A DNA stretch of 64,000 bases from Symbiodinium natans (Eukaryota; Sar; Dinophyceae; Suessiales; Symbiodiniaceae), in the NCBI GenBank assembly GCA_905221605.1, contig CAJNDS010000435.1, positions 492,001-556,000 on the forward strand, written 5' to 3'. Position 1 is the first letter of the stretch, and each line of letters opens with the position of its first letter. A program made the position numbers and the translations under genes. Shown piece by piece: positions 1 through 12,400 of the stretch. The notes beneath the pieces are model-generated. The model was not told the DNA's origin and ran no database searches. It saw only the letters and a program-made list of their open reading frames with translations.

Positions 1-469
1 ATCCCCCACGCCCACCGCGGCCTTTACAACCCGACTCCTCGACTGACCTCTCAACCTCTGGTTGGTAGCACGTTTTACGCTCCACGCCGGGGTCATGCTT
101 TGCACGCATGGCACTTTAGCCTTTTTGGACGTGTATGTATGTATGTATGTATGTATGTATGTATGTATGTATGTATGTATGTATGTATGTATGTATGTGT
201 GTATGTATTTATGTATGTATGTATGTATGTATGTATGTATGTATGTATGTATGTATGTATGTATGTATGTATGTATATATATATATATATATATACATCT
301 ACATATGTATATGTAAACCTACAATTTTGGCTCGCTTTTTTTTGGGCCAAGGGAGTCAGCAACTTAGGACATTGACATACACTGCATCCCTTGACCACGC
401 TGGCGCATGAGGCGTCTTGCCCCTTTCCCCCCCCTCCCCCAAACCGTTTCAACGCGCATGCGCCCCCAG
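1..469. repeat. 5' flank: ATGT microsatellite, no exon recognised
   Basis: Positions about 134-273 are an almost pure ATGT tetranucleotide repeat, followed by a short TA dinucleotide run (274-294). Open frames here only translate the microsatellite (repeated MYVC or THTY) and are not genes. The remainder, up to the acceptor at 467-469, ends in a C-rich tract just before the first ceramidase exon, as expected for the 3' part of an intron. The upstream ceramidase exons must lie before the window. Confidence 0.75.
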
Positions 470-498
470 GCTATGCGGGCTACGTTACCACCTTCGAG
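470..498 (+). CDS. Ceramidase exon (YAGYVTTFE)
   Basis: Acceptor CCCCCAG at 463-469 after a C-rich tract. Two bases complete a codon, then YAGYVTTFE. The V-T-T-F-E run matches the conserved ceramidase stretch just before E-Y-Q-x-Q-R-Y-E. The donor is GAGGGC (GA type); because GAG occurs at both ends of the intron, the exact cut can shift without changing the protein. Confidence 0.85.
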
Positions 499-3400
499 GA
501 GGGCTTAGGTTGGTTTTAGGTTTGGGGTTCGGGGTTGAGGGTTTAATGTTGGACCTGCTTATTTAGTGTGTGGGCTCCCCCCCTCCCCCTCCCAGAAAGG
601 AGTGTATGTATTTGAAACCGGGTCAGCGATGCCTGGCAATTGGTTTCAAAGGTGCGCCGCACGAATTTTCTTATCCAGACGATTTGACCCAATGGAGGAT
701 CTCACCGCGCACCCCCAAACAGTCAGGGTGCCCCTGAATAGCCCGGCCAACATGACTTAATTCAGGGGGCCGCTACTCCTGCGCGTCCGACATTAGGGTT
801 CAGGGCTGCCTAAGCTTCGGGGCGTAGAAACGCCTCGGTTAAAAAATCTGACCCTAAGCCCGAAACCCGAATTAAACCTGCAGCCCGTAAACCCTAAACC
901 CTAAACAAAGGCTGCGAGGCTGATGTAGAGGGATTAGGGTTTAGTAACAGCAAAAGGCATGTGCTGTGCTTGAGGTTTAGGTGTGGCGCGGGTTTAGCAC
1001 CAGGGGCCGACCGAAGCCCAAAACCCCAAACCTGAAGCGGAGAGGTCGGGCGCGACGGGTGGAAAGGGGGATGCCTCATGACGTCATCTTGGGCGTAAAA
1101 CCCTAAACCCTAAACCCTAAACCCTAACCCTAAACCCTAAACCCTAAACCCTAAACCCTAAACCCTAAACCCTAAACCCTAAACCCTAAACCCTGAACCC
1201 TGAACCCTGAACCCTAAACCCTAAAACCTAAAACCTAAACCCTAAACCCTAAACCCTAAACCCTAAACCCTAAACCGTGGCAGGAGTACCAGCACCAGCG
1301 CTACGAAGGCGGCTTTACCGCCTTCGGCCCGCACACGCACAAGGCAAGTTTTTAAGGCTTTCGGGTTCGAAGTTTTAGTTTAACCCCAACCCTAAACCCC
1401 AAACCCCAAACCCCAAACCCCAAACCCCAAACCCTAAACCCTAAACCCTAAACCCTAAACCCTAAACCCTAAACCCTAAACCCTAAACCCTACACCCTAA
1501 ACCCTAAACCCTAAACCCCCTAAGTATTGCAGAATCCACCTTGGCTAATAGCCAGGATCCCGTTCCTTAGTTCGGTGGTGTTTGGGGCTTCTTCTGTGGC
1601 TTTAAGAACCTGAGTTTGCAATGTTTAAGATGGCGTCTGATGCCTCAAAACGGAAAGCCTTACCATGTGCGGGTGTCGGGCAGTTTTGAGGTTACGGGTT
1701 TCGACAAGTCGTATGACTTCCATTTCTATGAGGAAGGCCCTTCGCCCTAGAATACCCCAAAAGGAAAGCTTGACTTCCATGAAGCTTGTTGCTTGGGCAC
1801 GATTCTGGAAGCCTTGTACTTGATTTCAAGAAGAAAAATGCTTAGGTAAACTTCTATTCTTAAATGAGGTTATTAAGTAGAGCGTCTCGACACTTCAGGC
1901 GATGACTCAAATCTTGGTCGAGATGGCACAGGACGGACGCCATTTGCCGCACGTGTATATTCTTCATGGGATTGTTACGAGGGAGACCCCCCCCCCACCC
2001 AATCATTCCAAGCCTTACCCCCAGATTTCACCACACAGCCACGACCCCACAGACCCAAAGTGCGGCAGACCCAAGCCATCTCGCCGCCGTGCACCCCAAA
2101 CTGCCCTAAGCCCTGAAATCCTCTAGGGCTCCCAGTTCCGGCTTCTAACACCTCAAACAAACCATGCTCAACCTCTAGAATTTTGCATGAAGCTCAAAAA
2201 CCCAAAAGCTCTTGGGTTGCATAGTAATTCTAGGGTATATAAGGGTTATATAAGGGGTATATAAGAGGTATATAAGGAGTTTTTTTGGTGTTGGGTATAT
2301 AAGTGCTCCCCTTTTAAGGGCCCGAAGCCCCGGAACCCCTGCAGAGGACATGGCAGATGGAAAGCACACCTTTCCCGGAATGAAGCCAAAGTTGCCAACA
2401 GCGGCCATGCCCCCAGTCTCTGGGGCCAGGGTTTATGGTTTAGGGTTTAGGCTTTAGGGTTTAGGGATTAGGGTTTAGGGTTCAGGGATACTCAGCCCTT
2501 CACCCACAACTCCTAAACCCCAAGCCTGCCCTCAAATCCCAGAACTTTTGCTCTGAGCCCCACATGCTCAAACCCTCATCTGATGCCCGACCCTCCTGAA
2601 GCCTTTTGGGCTTGGATTGTCGGGTTGAGGGGTTTAGGGTTCAGGGTTGAGGGATTTCAACCAGGGTTTAGGGTTTAGGGTTTGAGGATACTTTATACAC
2701 CTAATCCTCTCAAATAGCATCTGAAACCCTAAAACCCGAAAACCCTAAACTCTAAACCCCAACGGAAAGTCAGCAGTTCCCTGTTTTTCGGCTCGGGGTT
2801 CCTTGATTGACTAAAAGATGTCGCTTCTATTCTTCGACCTAACCTCGAAACCCGAAGTCCAAAGTCCTAGAAGGCCTTTGGGTTTAGGGAGGCTTAGGGC
2901 TTAGGGCTTAGGGCTTAGGGTTTAGGGTTTAGGGTTTAGGGCTTGGGGCTTAGGGTTTAGGGCTTAGGGCGCGCCCCAAAACCCTAAGTGCAACTCATGG
3001 CCCCTTGCGAAGCGCAGGCTCGCATGGTGGAAGGCCAGACAAAGGCCGCGGTTTTGGTTTTGGGGGTTTAGGGTTTAGGGTTTAGGGTTTAGGGTTTAGG
3101 GTTTAGGGTTTAGGGTTGAGGGTTGAGGGTTGAGGGTTTTGGGTTTAGGGCCCGTACATGGGGTCTGGATAAGTTTGCACTTTTCCCCTTGTTGGGTTTT
3201 AACTTTACGCCCCAAACCCCAAACCCCAAACTCCAAACTCCAAACCCAACCCCGAACCCGAACTCCAAACGCCAAGCTCCAAACTCAACCCCCAACCCAA
3301 AACCGCAGGGGTCTTCGCATCTTGTCAGGGCCTTCAGGATTCGGAGAGTACCCTAAACCCTAAACCCTAAACCCTAAACCCTAAACCCTAAACCCTAAAC

Positions 3401-6400
3401 CCTAAACCCTAAACCCTAAACCCTAAACCCTAAACCCTAAACCCTAAACCCTAAACCCTAAAACCCCCTAAACTTCTGAGCTCTCCGAAGTCTCCCAAGA
3501 TTTCCCCCCCTTCGCAAGCCTGAAGTTCGAAGCCCTGGGGTTTGGGCAGGACTTGGGGGTTTAGGGGTTTAGGAGTTTAAGGGTTTAGGGGTCTAGGGGT
3601 TTAGGGGTTTAGGGGTTCAGGGGTTTAGGGGTTTAGGGGTTTAGGGGTTTAGGGGTTTAGGGGTTTAGAGGTTTAGAGGTTTAGGGGTTGAGAGTTTTAG
3701 GGTGCAGGGCTTTAGGGGCCTGGAAAAGCCGCGGAAGCCTGCCTCTAAGCCTCTAAGTCTCTAAGCCCCGAGCCCCAAGGGCCTTGCCCTTGAAGCTTCG
3801 GCAGGTGATGGTGGATGATCCGCCGATCGGGGGAAAGCTGCGGCCTTGGTTGGGGGCAAGGAAGCTGGACCCTAAACCCCTAAACCCCTGGACCCCTGGA
3901 CCCCTAGACCCCTAGACCCCTACATGCCTAGACCCTAGAAGCCCCGAAAGCCCCCCAAAACAGGGAATCGTGAGAGCTCACTTGCTATAGCTTCTCCTGA
4001 ACGAAAGCACCTTGGCCCATCGTAGAAAATCAGCAAAGGCGGAGGTTTTCGTGATCTGCCCTTGGATGCTGTTATCCACTGGTTGTCGAAGGGTAGGAAG
4101 ACAAGCGCTGTGATTATTAATGGCCTTCCTGACTGACCAATCAGTCTCTTGTAAGCCGTCTAATGCGTGCTCGTGTTCACCCCACTACAATCCCTCACCT
4201 TGTATGCATGCTCCGAAACAGCATTCCTGTGGGCTGTCCTCTGAATTATGGTCACTTTTGGGTACACAGAAGGCTCCGAAGTGTACTATAGCAACATATA
4301 CGGAAACAGGACCAGAACTGAGAGAACTGACAACGCAATCTGCCAATAGGGAAGGCAATATGGCCCTAAACCCTAAAAACCTCACATACTCAGGCTAATT
4401 ACACTTTAGGGCTCAGGGCCCCGTGATTTTACCCACAAATAAGCGACAAAGCCAGCGAAGCCCAAGGTTTGTTGATTAAGTTTAATGTGGCTTTCCGACT
4501 TCGTGGTTGCTCCAGACCTCACTTGAAACCAGCTCACGTGCTAACCCTAAACCCTAAACCCTAAACCCTAAACCCTAAACCCTAAACCCTAAACCCTAAA
4601 CCCTAAACCCTAAACCCTAAGCCCTGAACCCCAAAAAACCCTTCAAGCCCGAAACCCAGCAGGTTCGGCGACGTCAAGGAGGACGTCGCCCCTGGCACCT
4701 ACCATCCCGGAGTCGATTGGCGCAGAAAAGAGAGTTAAGGTTCAGGCGGGAAGAGTAGGGTGTAGGGTTTAGGCTTTAGGCTTTAGGGTTGAGGGTTTGG
4801 GGTTTAGGGTTTCGGGTTTCGGGTTTAGGGTTTAGGGGCTTGATCGGGGTTTTGCGTTCAGGGTTTAGGGTTTGAGTAGCTGAGGGTTGCAGGGTGGGGT
4901 GTAGCGTTTGGGGCTGAGAGCTGTTTGGGGGCCAAGGGTTGGGGTTCAAGCCCTAAACCCCAAACCCCAAACCCCAAACCCCAAACCCGAAACCCGAAAC
5001 CCTAAACCCTAAACCCTAAACCCTAAACCCTAAACCCTAAACTCAAGGCTCAGGCTGCCTTGAACCAAGCCCTTCAGGCTCAGAAGGCCCTTCAGCCGTG
5101 CTGTCCTACCTTCGCCCCAAACCCTTTTTTGGGGTTTAGGGTTTGGGGTTTAGGGTTTGGGGTTTAGGGTTTGGGGTTTAGGGTTTGGGGTTTAGGGTTT
5201 GGGGTTTAGGGCTTGGGGTTTGGGGTTTAGGGTTTAGGGTTTAGGGTTTGGGGTTTAGGGTGTAGGGTTGCCGTGCTGTCCTAGGCCACGGCACGCGTTG
5301 AGATCTGGGGTGCCCACCCGCGGAACGACGCGAAGAGGAGCCGAACAGGGCTTAGGATGAAAGGTTTAGGGTTTAGGGTTTGGGGTCTAGGGTTTAGGGT
5401 TCAGGGCTTCATTCGCAATGTTCATGGGCCTTGCAGTACGCCTTCTCATGAACTCATACGACCCACTGTCAGACCGCTTCGGGCCATTGGTTTAGGCCTA
5501 GGGATTCTTGCAGAACCCTATACTGTCCTTTACTAACCCCCCCCCTGCCCAGAAAAAGACTCATGGGCTCTCAGAAGTAGGACATGAATAGTTGCACTTG
5601 GTTGTAGCATTTCCTGGAATACCCATGAACCCCCAAGCAACCCCTATCCAAAGCCTTGAGGCTTGTTTGTGTAGGGTGCATCGAGTGCAGGGTTGGCCTT
5701 TAAAACCCATAAATATGGGTTTAGAGTTTGGGGTGTACTGTATGTGTATCACGAATGTTGCTGTGGCCATAGCCAGGATTCTGGTTTTTCGGGTTGTCGG
5801 AGTGTTGATGCGGAGCTCGCCGGTGGATACCTTTTCTTTTTAAAATATATTTGGGCCCTACTCGTTTCGATTTGTCATTGGATCGCTCCAACAATGCCTT
5901 CAGGTCTTTCTGTTGTCCAAGTGTCCGGTGCGCAGGACCCCATGTGGACCCCCAAATCCTGAACCCGCAAAATCCGAAACCCTAAGACGCCGCATCTTGC
6001 CGCCGGCCTCGGAATGGTTGCAGCGAGAACCCGAACACCCTAAGCCCTTTCTCTGGGTTCCTACACCCATTGCGGCCCAGGACCTGAAGCCCACAGCTAT
6101 AGTCCTTGAGACTAAGGTTGGGGATAAGCCTCTTGAGCAACCCTACTGAAGGCCTCCGGCAACGAACGGGGGATTTGGGAAACTTCTAGGGTTTAGGGTT
6201 TGGGGTTTAGGGTGCTGCAGAACCACATTAGGGTTTAGGGTTGAGGGTTTCTGGCTGAAGTACTCGGGAGGAACAGCAGCTTTGGCACAGTTTGGCATTG
6301 GAAGGCCGCCAACACGAGCCCGGGGCTTTGCTCTTTTTGCAGACTTCAGTGTTTAGGCTTCAGGGTATTTAGGTTTAGGGTTTTCCCGAACTCTACCAAG

Positions 6401-9400
6401 CCCCCATAGGAGTAGAAACGAAGCTGGGGGTTCCTGCGGTCGTTTTCCGAAACCTGGGGTTCCTTGAAATCTAGGGTCTTCAGGGGCTTGTGAGCTTCGA
6501 TCTGGCGATGGGCCCGCAAGAGCAAAGCGAGGATCAGTGGACATGTTGTCGCATCAGGGTTTAGGGTTTAGGGTTTAGGGTTTAGGGTGTGTCAGGGGAG
6601 GGCGCGCGCTCGGGTGTGAAACACCCCGGGCCGCGCGCTCGCGTTGCCCGTCAACCCACCCCGGCCACCCAAACTATACTCTATTAGGGTTTAGGGTTTA
6701 TGGAATTTACTTTCTTGTGCTTTGATGCTTGCTTTGATGTTTTTAAAGTTGCGCTGTTAGGGTTTAAGCTGGGGTTGGGGGTAGCCTCGGCCCTTTTCGG
6801 GCCTTCGGCGTGTCAGGGCCCGTAGAGGCCCTTATTTATTTGAAGGTCAGGGAAACCCTTTGTGTCTGCTCCTGGATTCCCCTTCTTTAAGGGCCTCAAT
6901 TAAGCATCGATTTCACTACCAAAAAATCGCATTTTTCATTGCGGGTACGGGCATCCTGGGGTCCCCCTTCTTTTAGGGGGCCTTTTTGAAGCCTTTTGAA
7001 GCATTTTGGTGGCTCTTGGGGTCTCTCGGGGCCTTGTTCGGACCTTCGGCGTGTCAGAGGTTTTGTTCATTTGAAGGTCAGGGAACCCAATCGCTAGGGT
7101 TTAAGCTGGGGTTCGGGGTAGCCTCGGCCCTTTTCGGGCCTTCGGCAAGTTAGGGCCCGTAGAGGCCCTTATTTGCTTGAAGGCCTTCGCAGGGTTTTGC
7201 GGTGTTCGGGTTTAAGCTGGGGTTCGGGGTAGCCTCGGCCCTTTTCGGGCCTTCGGCACGTTAGGGCCCGGAGAGGCCCTTATTTACTTGAAGGCCGTCG
7301 TAGGGTTTTGCGGTGTTAGGGTTTCGGTTGGGGTTCGGGGTAGCCTCGGTCCTTTCCGGGCCTTCGGCACGTCAGGGCCCGTAGAGGTCCTTGCTGATTT
7401 GGGGGAGCCATCGATTTCAGTACTAAAAAAGAGCATTTTTCATTACGGGCAGGGGGGCGTAAAACCATCGTTTTCAATATTCAAAAATCGCATTTTTCAT
7501 TGTGGGCACGGACAAATCTTATGGTCCCCTTCTTTTAGTGGGCCTTTTGAAGCTTTTGAAGCCTTTTGGTGGCTTTTGGGAGGGGGGCTTGGGTCGGTCC
7601 CGGGCCCTTGCTATAAAGGCTTCCGGCGAGGGGTCCGGCTGGGGGGGCTCTTGGCCCGAGCGGCCCTTGGCCCGGATCTTGGCCCTTGGCTGGGGGGCCC
7701 TTGGCCCGGGGCCTCTGGGGGGCCCTTAACCCGGGTAGCCAGCCCACCCAGACCCCCCGGGCGGGGCCCTTGGCGGCCCTTGGTGTGGGGGGCCCTTGGC
7801 CCGGGGGGCCCTTGGCCGGCAGCCCTTGGCCCGCCCTTAACCTGATGGCCCCTTTCGCCCCAGGGGCCCCTTGGCCGGGGGGGTTGCGGCCCTTGGCCCG
7901 GGGGGCCCTTGGCCCGGGGGGGCACTTGGCCCGGGGGGCCCTTGGCCCGGGGGGCCCTTGGACCAAAATCCTGTGAAAAAGCCCCAAAACGCGAAATTGA
8001 GCAACCAGCCTGCCTGGACCCCTCCGCCAGCCTCCTGGTCCAGGAATCCAGCTACCAGGGACCAGGGGGCCCCCGGGGGGGGGGGCCCGACAAACCCTGA
8101 ACCCATAACCCTGAACCGACCTCCAGAGGCAAAGGGTTACGATTTGGGGTTATACTTTAGCTACGCTAAAGGTGGTCTGGGTGCCGGCCATCCCTTAGCC
8201 GAGTACTGACGTTGTCGTAAAAAAGGCCGATGTCCGTTGGCCTGTCCAGGACAGACGGTGAGGCTTAACCCTCACCTTTCCGTTTCTCTTTTCGCTTGGG
8301 CGCTCGGGCTGTAAGGCCCTCGGCCGAGCGTTCGGGGTCTGTCGCTCGACGGAAGCGACCCCTCACTTAGTTTAGGGTTTAGGGTTTAGGGTTTAGGGTT
8401 TAGGGTTTAGGGTTTAGGGTTTAGGGTTTAGGGTTTAGGGTTTAGGGTTTAGGGTTTAGGGGCCCTTGGGGGGTTAAGGGGTACAAGCAGCCTGGAATGG
8501 CCCAGGCGACGACTCCGCAGCAGGGGAGTGGCGTTTGGTGGCCGACGACAATGACTTTGAAACCAAGCTTCTCCTCTGGCTTAGGGTTTAGGCTTTAGGG
8601 TTTAGGGTTTAGGGTTTAGGGTTTAGGGTTTAGGGTTTAGATGTTGTAGGGAATCCAGGACCCTAAGACCTAAACTCCCAACCAGCAAACCCTGAGCCCT
8701 GTTTAGGGCTGTGGCTTTGAGCATTTAGGTCTGGAGTGTCGGGCAGTGTTGGGTGTAGATGTTCCTTCTTGGAAGCTATGAGCCCTGTTCGGGTTCTCTG
8801 ACAGGGACCCGACAAGAAGGACCCAAAATTCCTGAACCCGACACTCTGAATGCCTGTGAGGGGATCGTTCTTCAAGCGAAGCTTCCCGCCAGTTCTGGGG
8901 TTCAGTCTTTAGGGTTCAGGGTTTGGGGGGTAGGGTTAAGGGTTAAGGGTTAAGGGTTTAGGGTTTAGGGTTTAGGGTTTAGGGTTTAGGGTTTAGGGTT
9001 TAGGGATGACAAACGTCAAACAGATTCAAGCGAGCCAAGAGGAATACCGGTGCAAGGCCTGCAATGCACTGAGACATCCAATCCGCCGGCAATACGCTGG
9101 GAGATGCTCCTGTGACACAAAGGTCTCCAACAAACCATGCGCTCATGTGCTGCCCCTTGTCACGAAAGCTAGCCCCTGAGGAGCTAGCGGAGTATCTTAC
9201 CTAAGCGAAGCTTACAACCTGAAGGGTATACAGGGCCCCGGAGGCTCCGCCACGAAACGCAGCAAACCCGGTCGATTTCCGGGTGGCGAACACAGGTTTT
9301 GGGGAAACGGGCTGGCGTTCATTTCTTTCGTATATTGGGTGCAAATGAGCGCTGTTTTCCGTGGATCCCAGGCCCTAGAAAAGCCCCCCAAGTCCCCCAA

Positions 9401-12400
9401 GAAAAGACTCAGAAGCCTTGATGTTGATTTGAGTCTGGCCTCCCTCAAAGCTGGATTGGACAGACTTCAGACTTCGCCTGGTGAGTGCAACATCTGTTGT
9501 GGTGTCATGCGCTTCAAAAAAGTGCCCTCCGGAAGATGCTAACAGAAAAGCCCCCTAAGAAAAGACTCAGAAGCCTTGATGTTGACTTGAGTCCGGCGTC
9601 CCTCAAAGCTGGATTGGACAGGTTCGCCTGGTGAGTGCAACATCTGCTGTGGTGTCATGCGTTTCAAAAAAGAGCCCTCCGGAAGATGCTAAAACACCGC
9701 AGAGCAAAGCAACACACCAACACATTGCCAGAAGGAATGCCACGTCAATATTGGCACCTGCGCCGGAAAAAAAGGTGACACGACCTGCTGCCTTTGCGTG
9801 TGCTTGTCCTTCTGCGTAGTTGATGCCATGTTGACGGAAGCTCTTCCGTGGGGGTACCTTAACTAGCTTTCGTCCCAGGCCCTCAACCCCCAAGTTAATC
9901 GCTGCCCGGCGTTGGCAACCTTGCTCGTTGCCCACTTTGCTGCTGTGTGCACAGTATTGCTTTCCCCTACCTCCAAGTTTTTGGTGGATGAGACTCCGCA
10001 TGATTGCCGTATCCACATCAGCCAACATTGCCGTTACAAACTGGCGCCGTGTTGATAACAGACGATGACGCTCTGCGATGTCGAGACGGACGTGAGTGGT
10101 AGGCCGCACTGCAAGTGCAAATCGAAACTCTCTCTCTCTCTGCCTCTCTCTCCCTCTGTCTTTCTCCTTCTCTTTCTCTTTCGACCTCTTTCAGTTCAAA
10201 ACATGTTCATCGTTTGGGTCCCTGTGGGGAGCAGGCCTTGGGCCCAGTAATCCAAACCCGATTTCCGCTCCCCCCCGTTGGGCTCTTGAGCAGCTCTGAA
10301 CGGTATTTTTTCGCCCGGGAGACACAAGCCCAAGCCCCCGATTTCTGGGTTTAGCATCTTTTTCTAGGGATTTGTTTATGTCGCTTGCTTGTTCTGGTGT
10401 TTAGGGTTTAGGGTTCAGGGTTTAGGGTTTAGGATTTGGGAGTTTAGGGTTTGCGGTTGTTTTGGGAGCTTTCAGGGGGCCAGGGATTGGGGCCAGACGT
10501 GGCACCGAGGTTCGCGTGGAAGCGGGTGGGCATCTCCGCCAGCGTGGTGACCTTGTCGTGGACCGTTCCTCCCGAGGCCCCGCCCGGCCGCTTGGTAGCG
10601 CAGTGGTACCCTTTACTTCTTTTTATTGCTCTGGGTTCCCTTTTAAAGCAACCAACCAGAAAAAGGGTGCCCATACTGCAATATGGTTTCTTGGCTACCA
10701 AGGATGGTACATCTTTCACTACAGCCGGGAAGCCCAGCGAGGGGGGTTCCAGGTGCATCCTTGGCACCCTAACCCGAAAACCCTCCTATCCTCAATCCAA
10801 GCCAGAAGAACCCAGGCTAAGACAAACTGGTAGAAGGGGTCTCGGCCGCCAGAGCTCCTCCAGGCTTTCTGCTTTGGGGTTTCAGGGGGTGTAGATGAGA
10901 GCTCGCCAGCTCCATATTTGGTGTCATTTAGAGCGCCGAAAGGGTACCCTAACGCATAAACCCCTAGCTCACCAATTTGGGGGTTTCCGAAATTAGGGTG
11001 CCTATTTGGGGTCTATTATGAGGGAATCCTACTCTTCGGGGACTATATCACGGGTCCCTAAACCCTAAACCCTAAACCCTAAAACCAAAAACCTAAACCC
11101 TAAACCCTAACCTGAAACCCTAAACCCTAAACACTTTATGCCTAAACCCTAAACCCTATTTCCTCAACCCTATCTATCCAGGTGGCAATGCCAAGACCCT
11201 GGGCGGGGCCATTTTCCCCATCCACGGCTCCAGCCGGATCTTCGAGGCCTGCAGCAAAAGGTGGGTTTGTAGGGTTTTGGGGTGTAGATTGGTGGTTGGG
11301 GTTTAGGGTTTAGGGTTTAGGGTTTAGGGTTTTGGGGTGTAGGTTGGTGGTTGGGGTTTAGGGTTTAGGGTTTAGGGTTTAGGGTTTAGGGTTTAGGGCG
11401 TAGGGGCCCTTCTTGGAACCTCTCATGGTCTCGGCTCTTCTCTCTGTTCTTCTTGCTTTCGGGTTTCGGGTCGGCAACATGTGGCAGCGAGCGTGTCTTG
11501 TGGTCTTGTGCAATTTGGGGAGTTCGGGATCTCCGGGGGTGGAGGGTGTGGGGGTGGGGGTATGCGGGCTTTGACGTTTGTCCAGGCGGGGCTTGGGGGC
11601 TTGTTTGATTTCTAGGGCTTCGTGGTCGAGGTGCTCAAGTCGTGGGTGGTGACCCCGGTTGCCAGGTGAGAGAGCAAGCTTGGGGACAGCCTCCGAAGGA
11701 CGGACCGCCCTAAACTCTAAACCCTAAACCCGAAGTAACCCTGAACCCAGGGTTTGCAAGGCTCTTCGGCTACTACGAGCAGGTAAACCCGAAACGTTCC
11801 CTGATTCCCTACTACTTTGTTGTTGGGTTCTCCCGCGGGACACTGGAGAGCTTGGCCACCCTAAACCCTAAACCCTAAACCCTAAACCCTAAACCCTAAA
11901 CCCTGAACCCTGAACCCTAAACCCTAAACCCTAAACCCGAAGACGGAGGACGAGCTGGTGATTCTGCCGCCACCCGTGGTGGAGGAGGGCGGCGGACTCA
12001 AGCTCCCGGGCGAGGCAGGGTTTAGGGTTTAGGGTTTAGGGTTTAGGGTGTAGGGTTTAGGGTCTAGGGTCTAGGGTTTAGGGTTTAGGGTTTAGGGTTT
12101 AGGCTTAGGGTTTAGGGTTCAGGGTTCAGGGTTTAGGGGTCTAAGGTCAAACAGGTTTTGGGGTTGGGCTGAGTCTATAGGATCTTAGGAGTAGGGTTTG
12201 GAGGTTTAGGGTCAATATAGGGCTTTAGGATGTGTGCTTGAAATTGGCTTCTCAACATCTGTGGCGGTCAAGGGTTGCGGGCTCAGGGCTACTCAGGGGT
12301 TAGGCTTAACCTAGGGACCACCGTCCACGATTTCGAGTCTGCATTCATCTCAACAAGGTAGCAAGGCCAAAGGCGTGAATCCTGAGCCTATAGGATTCCC

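Larger units (their letters stand above)
5928..8505 (+). other. Ceramidase intron 8: repeats only
   Basis: A 2.6-kb GT-AG intron. It holds scattered heptamers, a GC-rich near-palindrome (6600-6640), the 111-bp repeat (6740-7400), the GGCCCTTGG-rich array (7600-7975), a poly-G run near 8080 and a pure TTTAGGG array (8368-8460). Long frames in the GC-rich part are proline/glycine/alanine translations of the repeat, and I see no additional exon. Confidence 0.65.
8567..10509 (+). other. Ceramidase intron 9 with nested coding remnants
   Basis: A 1.9-kb GC-AG intron. After heptamer arrays (8580-8640, 8920-9004) it holds a plus-strand zinc-finger-like frame (9006-9540), a tandem duplication (9387-9690), a minus-strand 168-codon frame (9603-10109), a CT-rich tract (10125-10200) and more heptamers (10400-10450). 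The central kilobase has lower repeat content than the rest of the window and reads like a degraded inserted gene or transposon. Confidence 0.7.

Noticed and set aside
62-452. Overlapping open frames of 84-119 codons near the start
   Set aside because: They translate the ATGT and TA microsatellites (MYVC, THTY repeats) on both strands.
1099-1517. A true chromosome end (telomere)
   Set aside because: Arrays occur all along the window in both orientations with unique sequence and exons between them, so they are interstitial.
3110-3363. Short frames containing LNPKP, TLNPQP or GLGFRV peptides, here and in dozens of other places
   Set aside because: CCCTAAACCC and TTTAGGG units translate to N-P-K-P, L-N-P and G-L-G-F/R-V; such frames are heptamer translation, not genes.
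7288-8209. Long proline/glycine/alanine-rich frames on both strands (up to 185 codons)
   Set aside because: The underlying GGCCCTTGG repeat has no stop codon in any frame; composition reflects the repeat, and this lies inside a ceramidase intron.
8150-8340. Possible structural RNA in a hairpin-rich, non-heptamer stretch
   Set aside because: I could not fit a tRNA cloverleaf or a 5S rRNA layout; no internal promoter boxes were recognisable.
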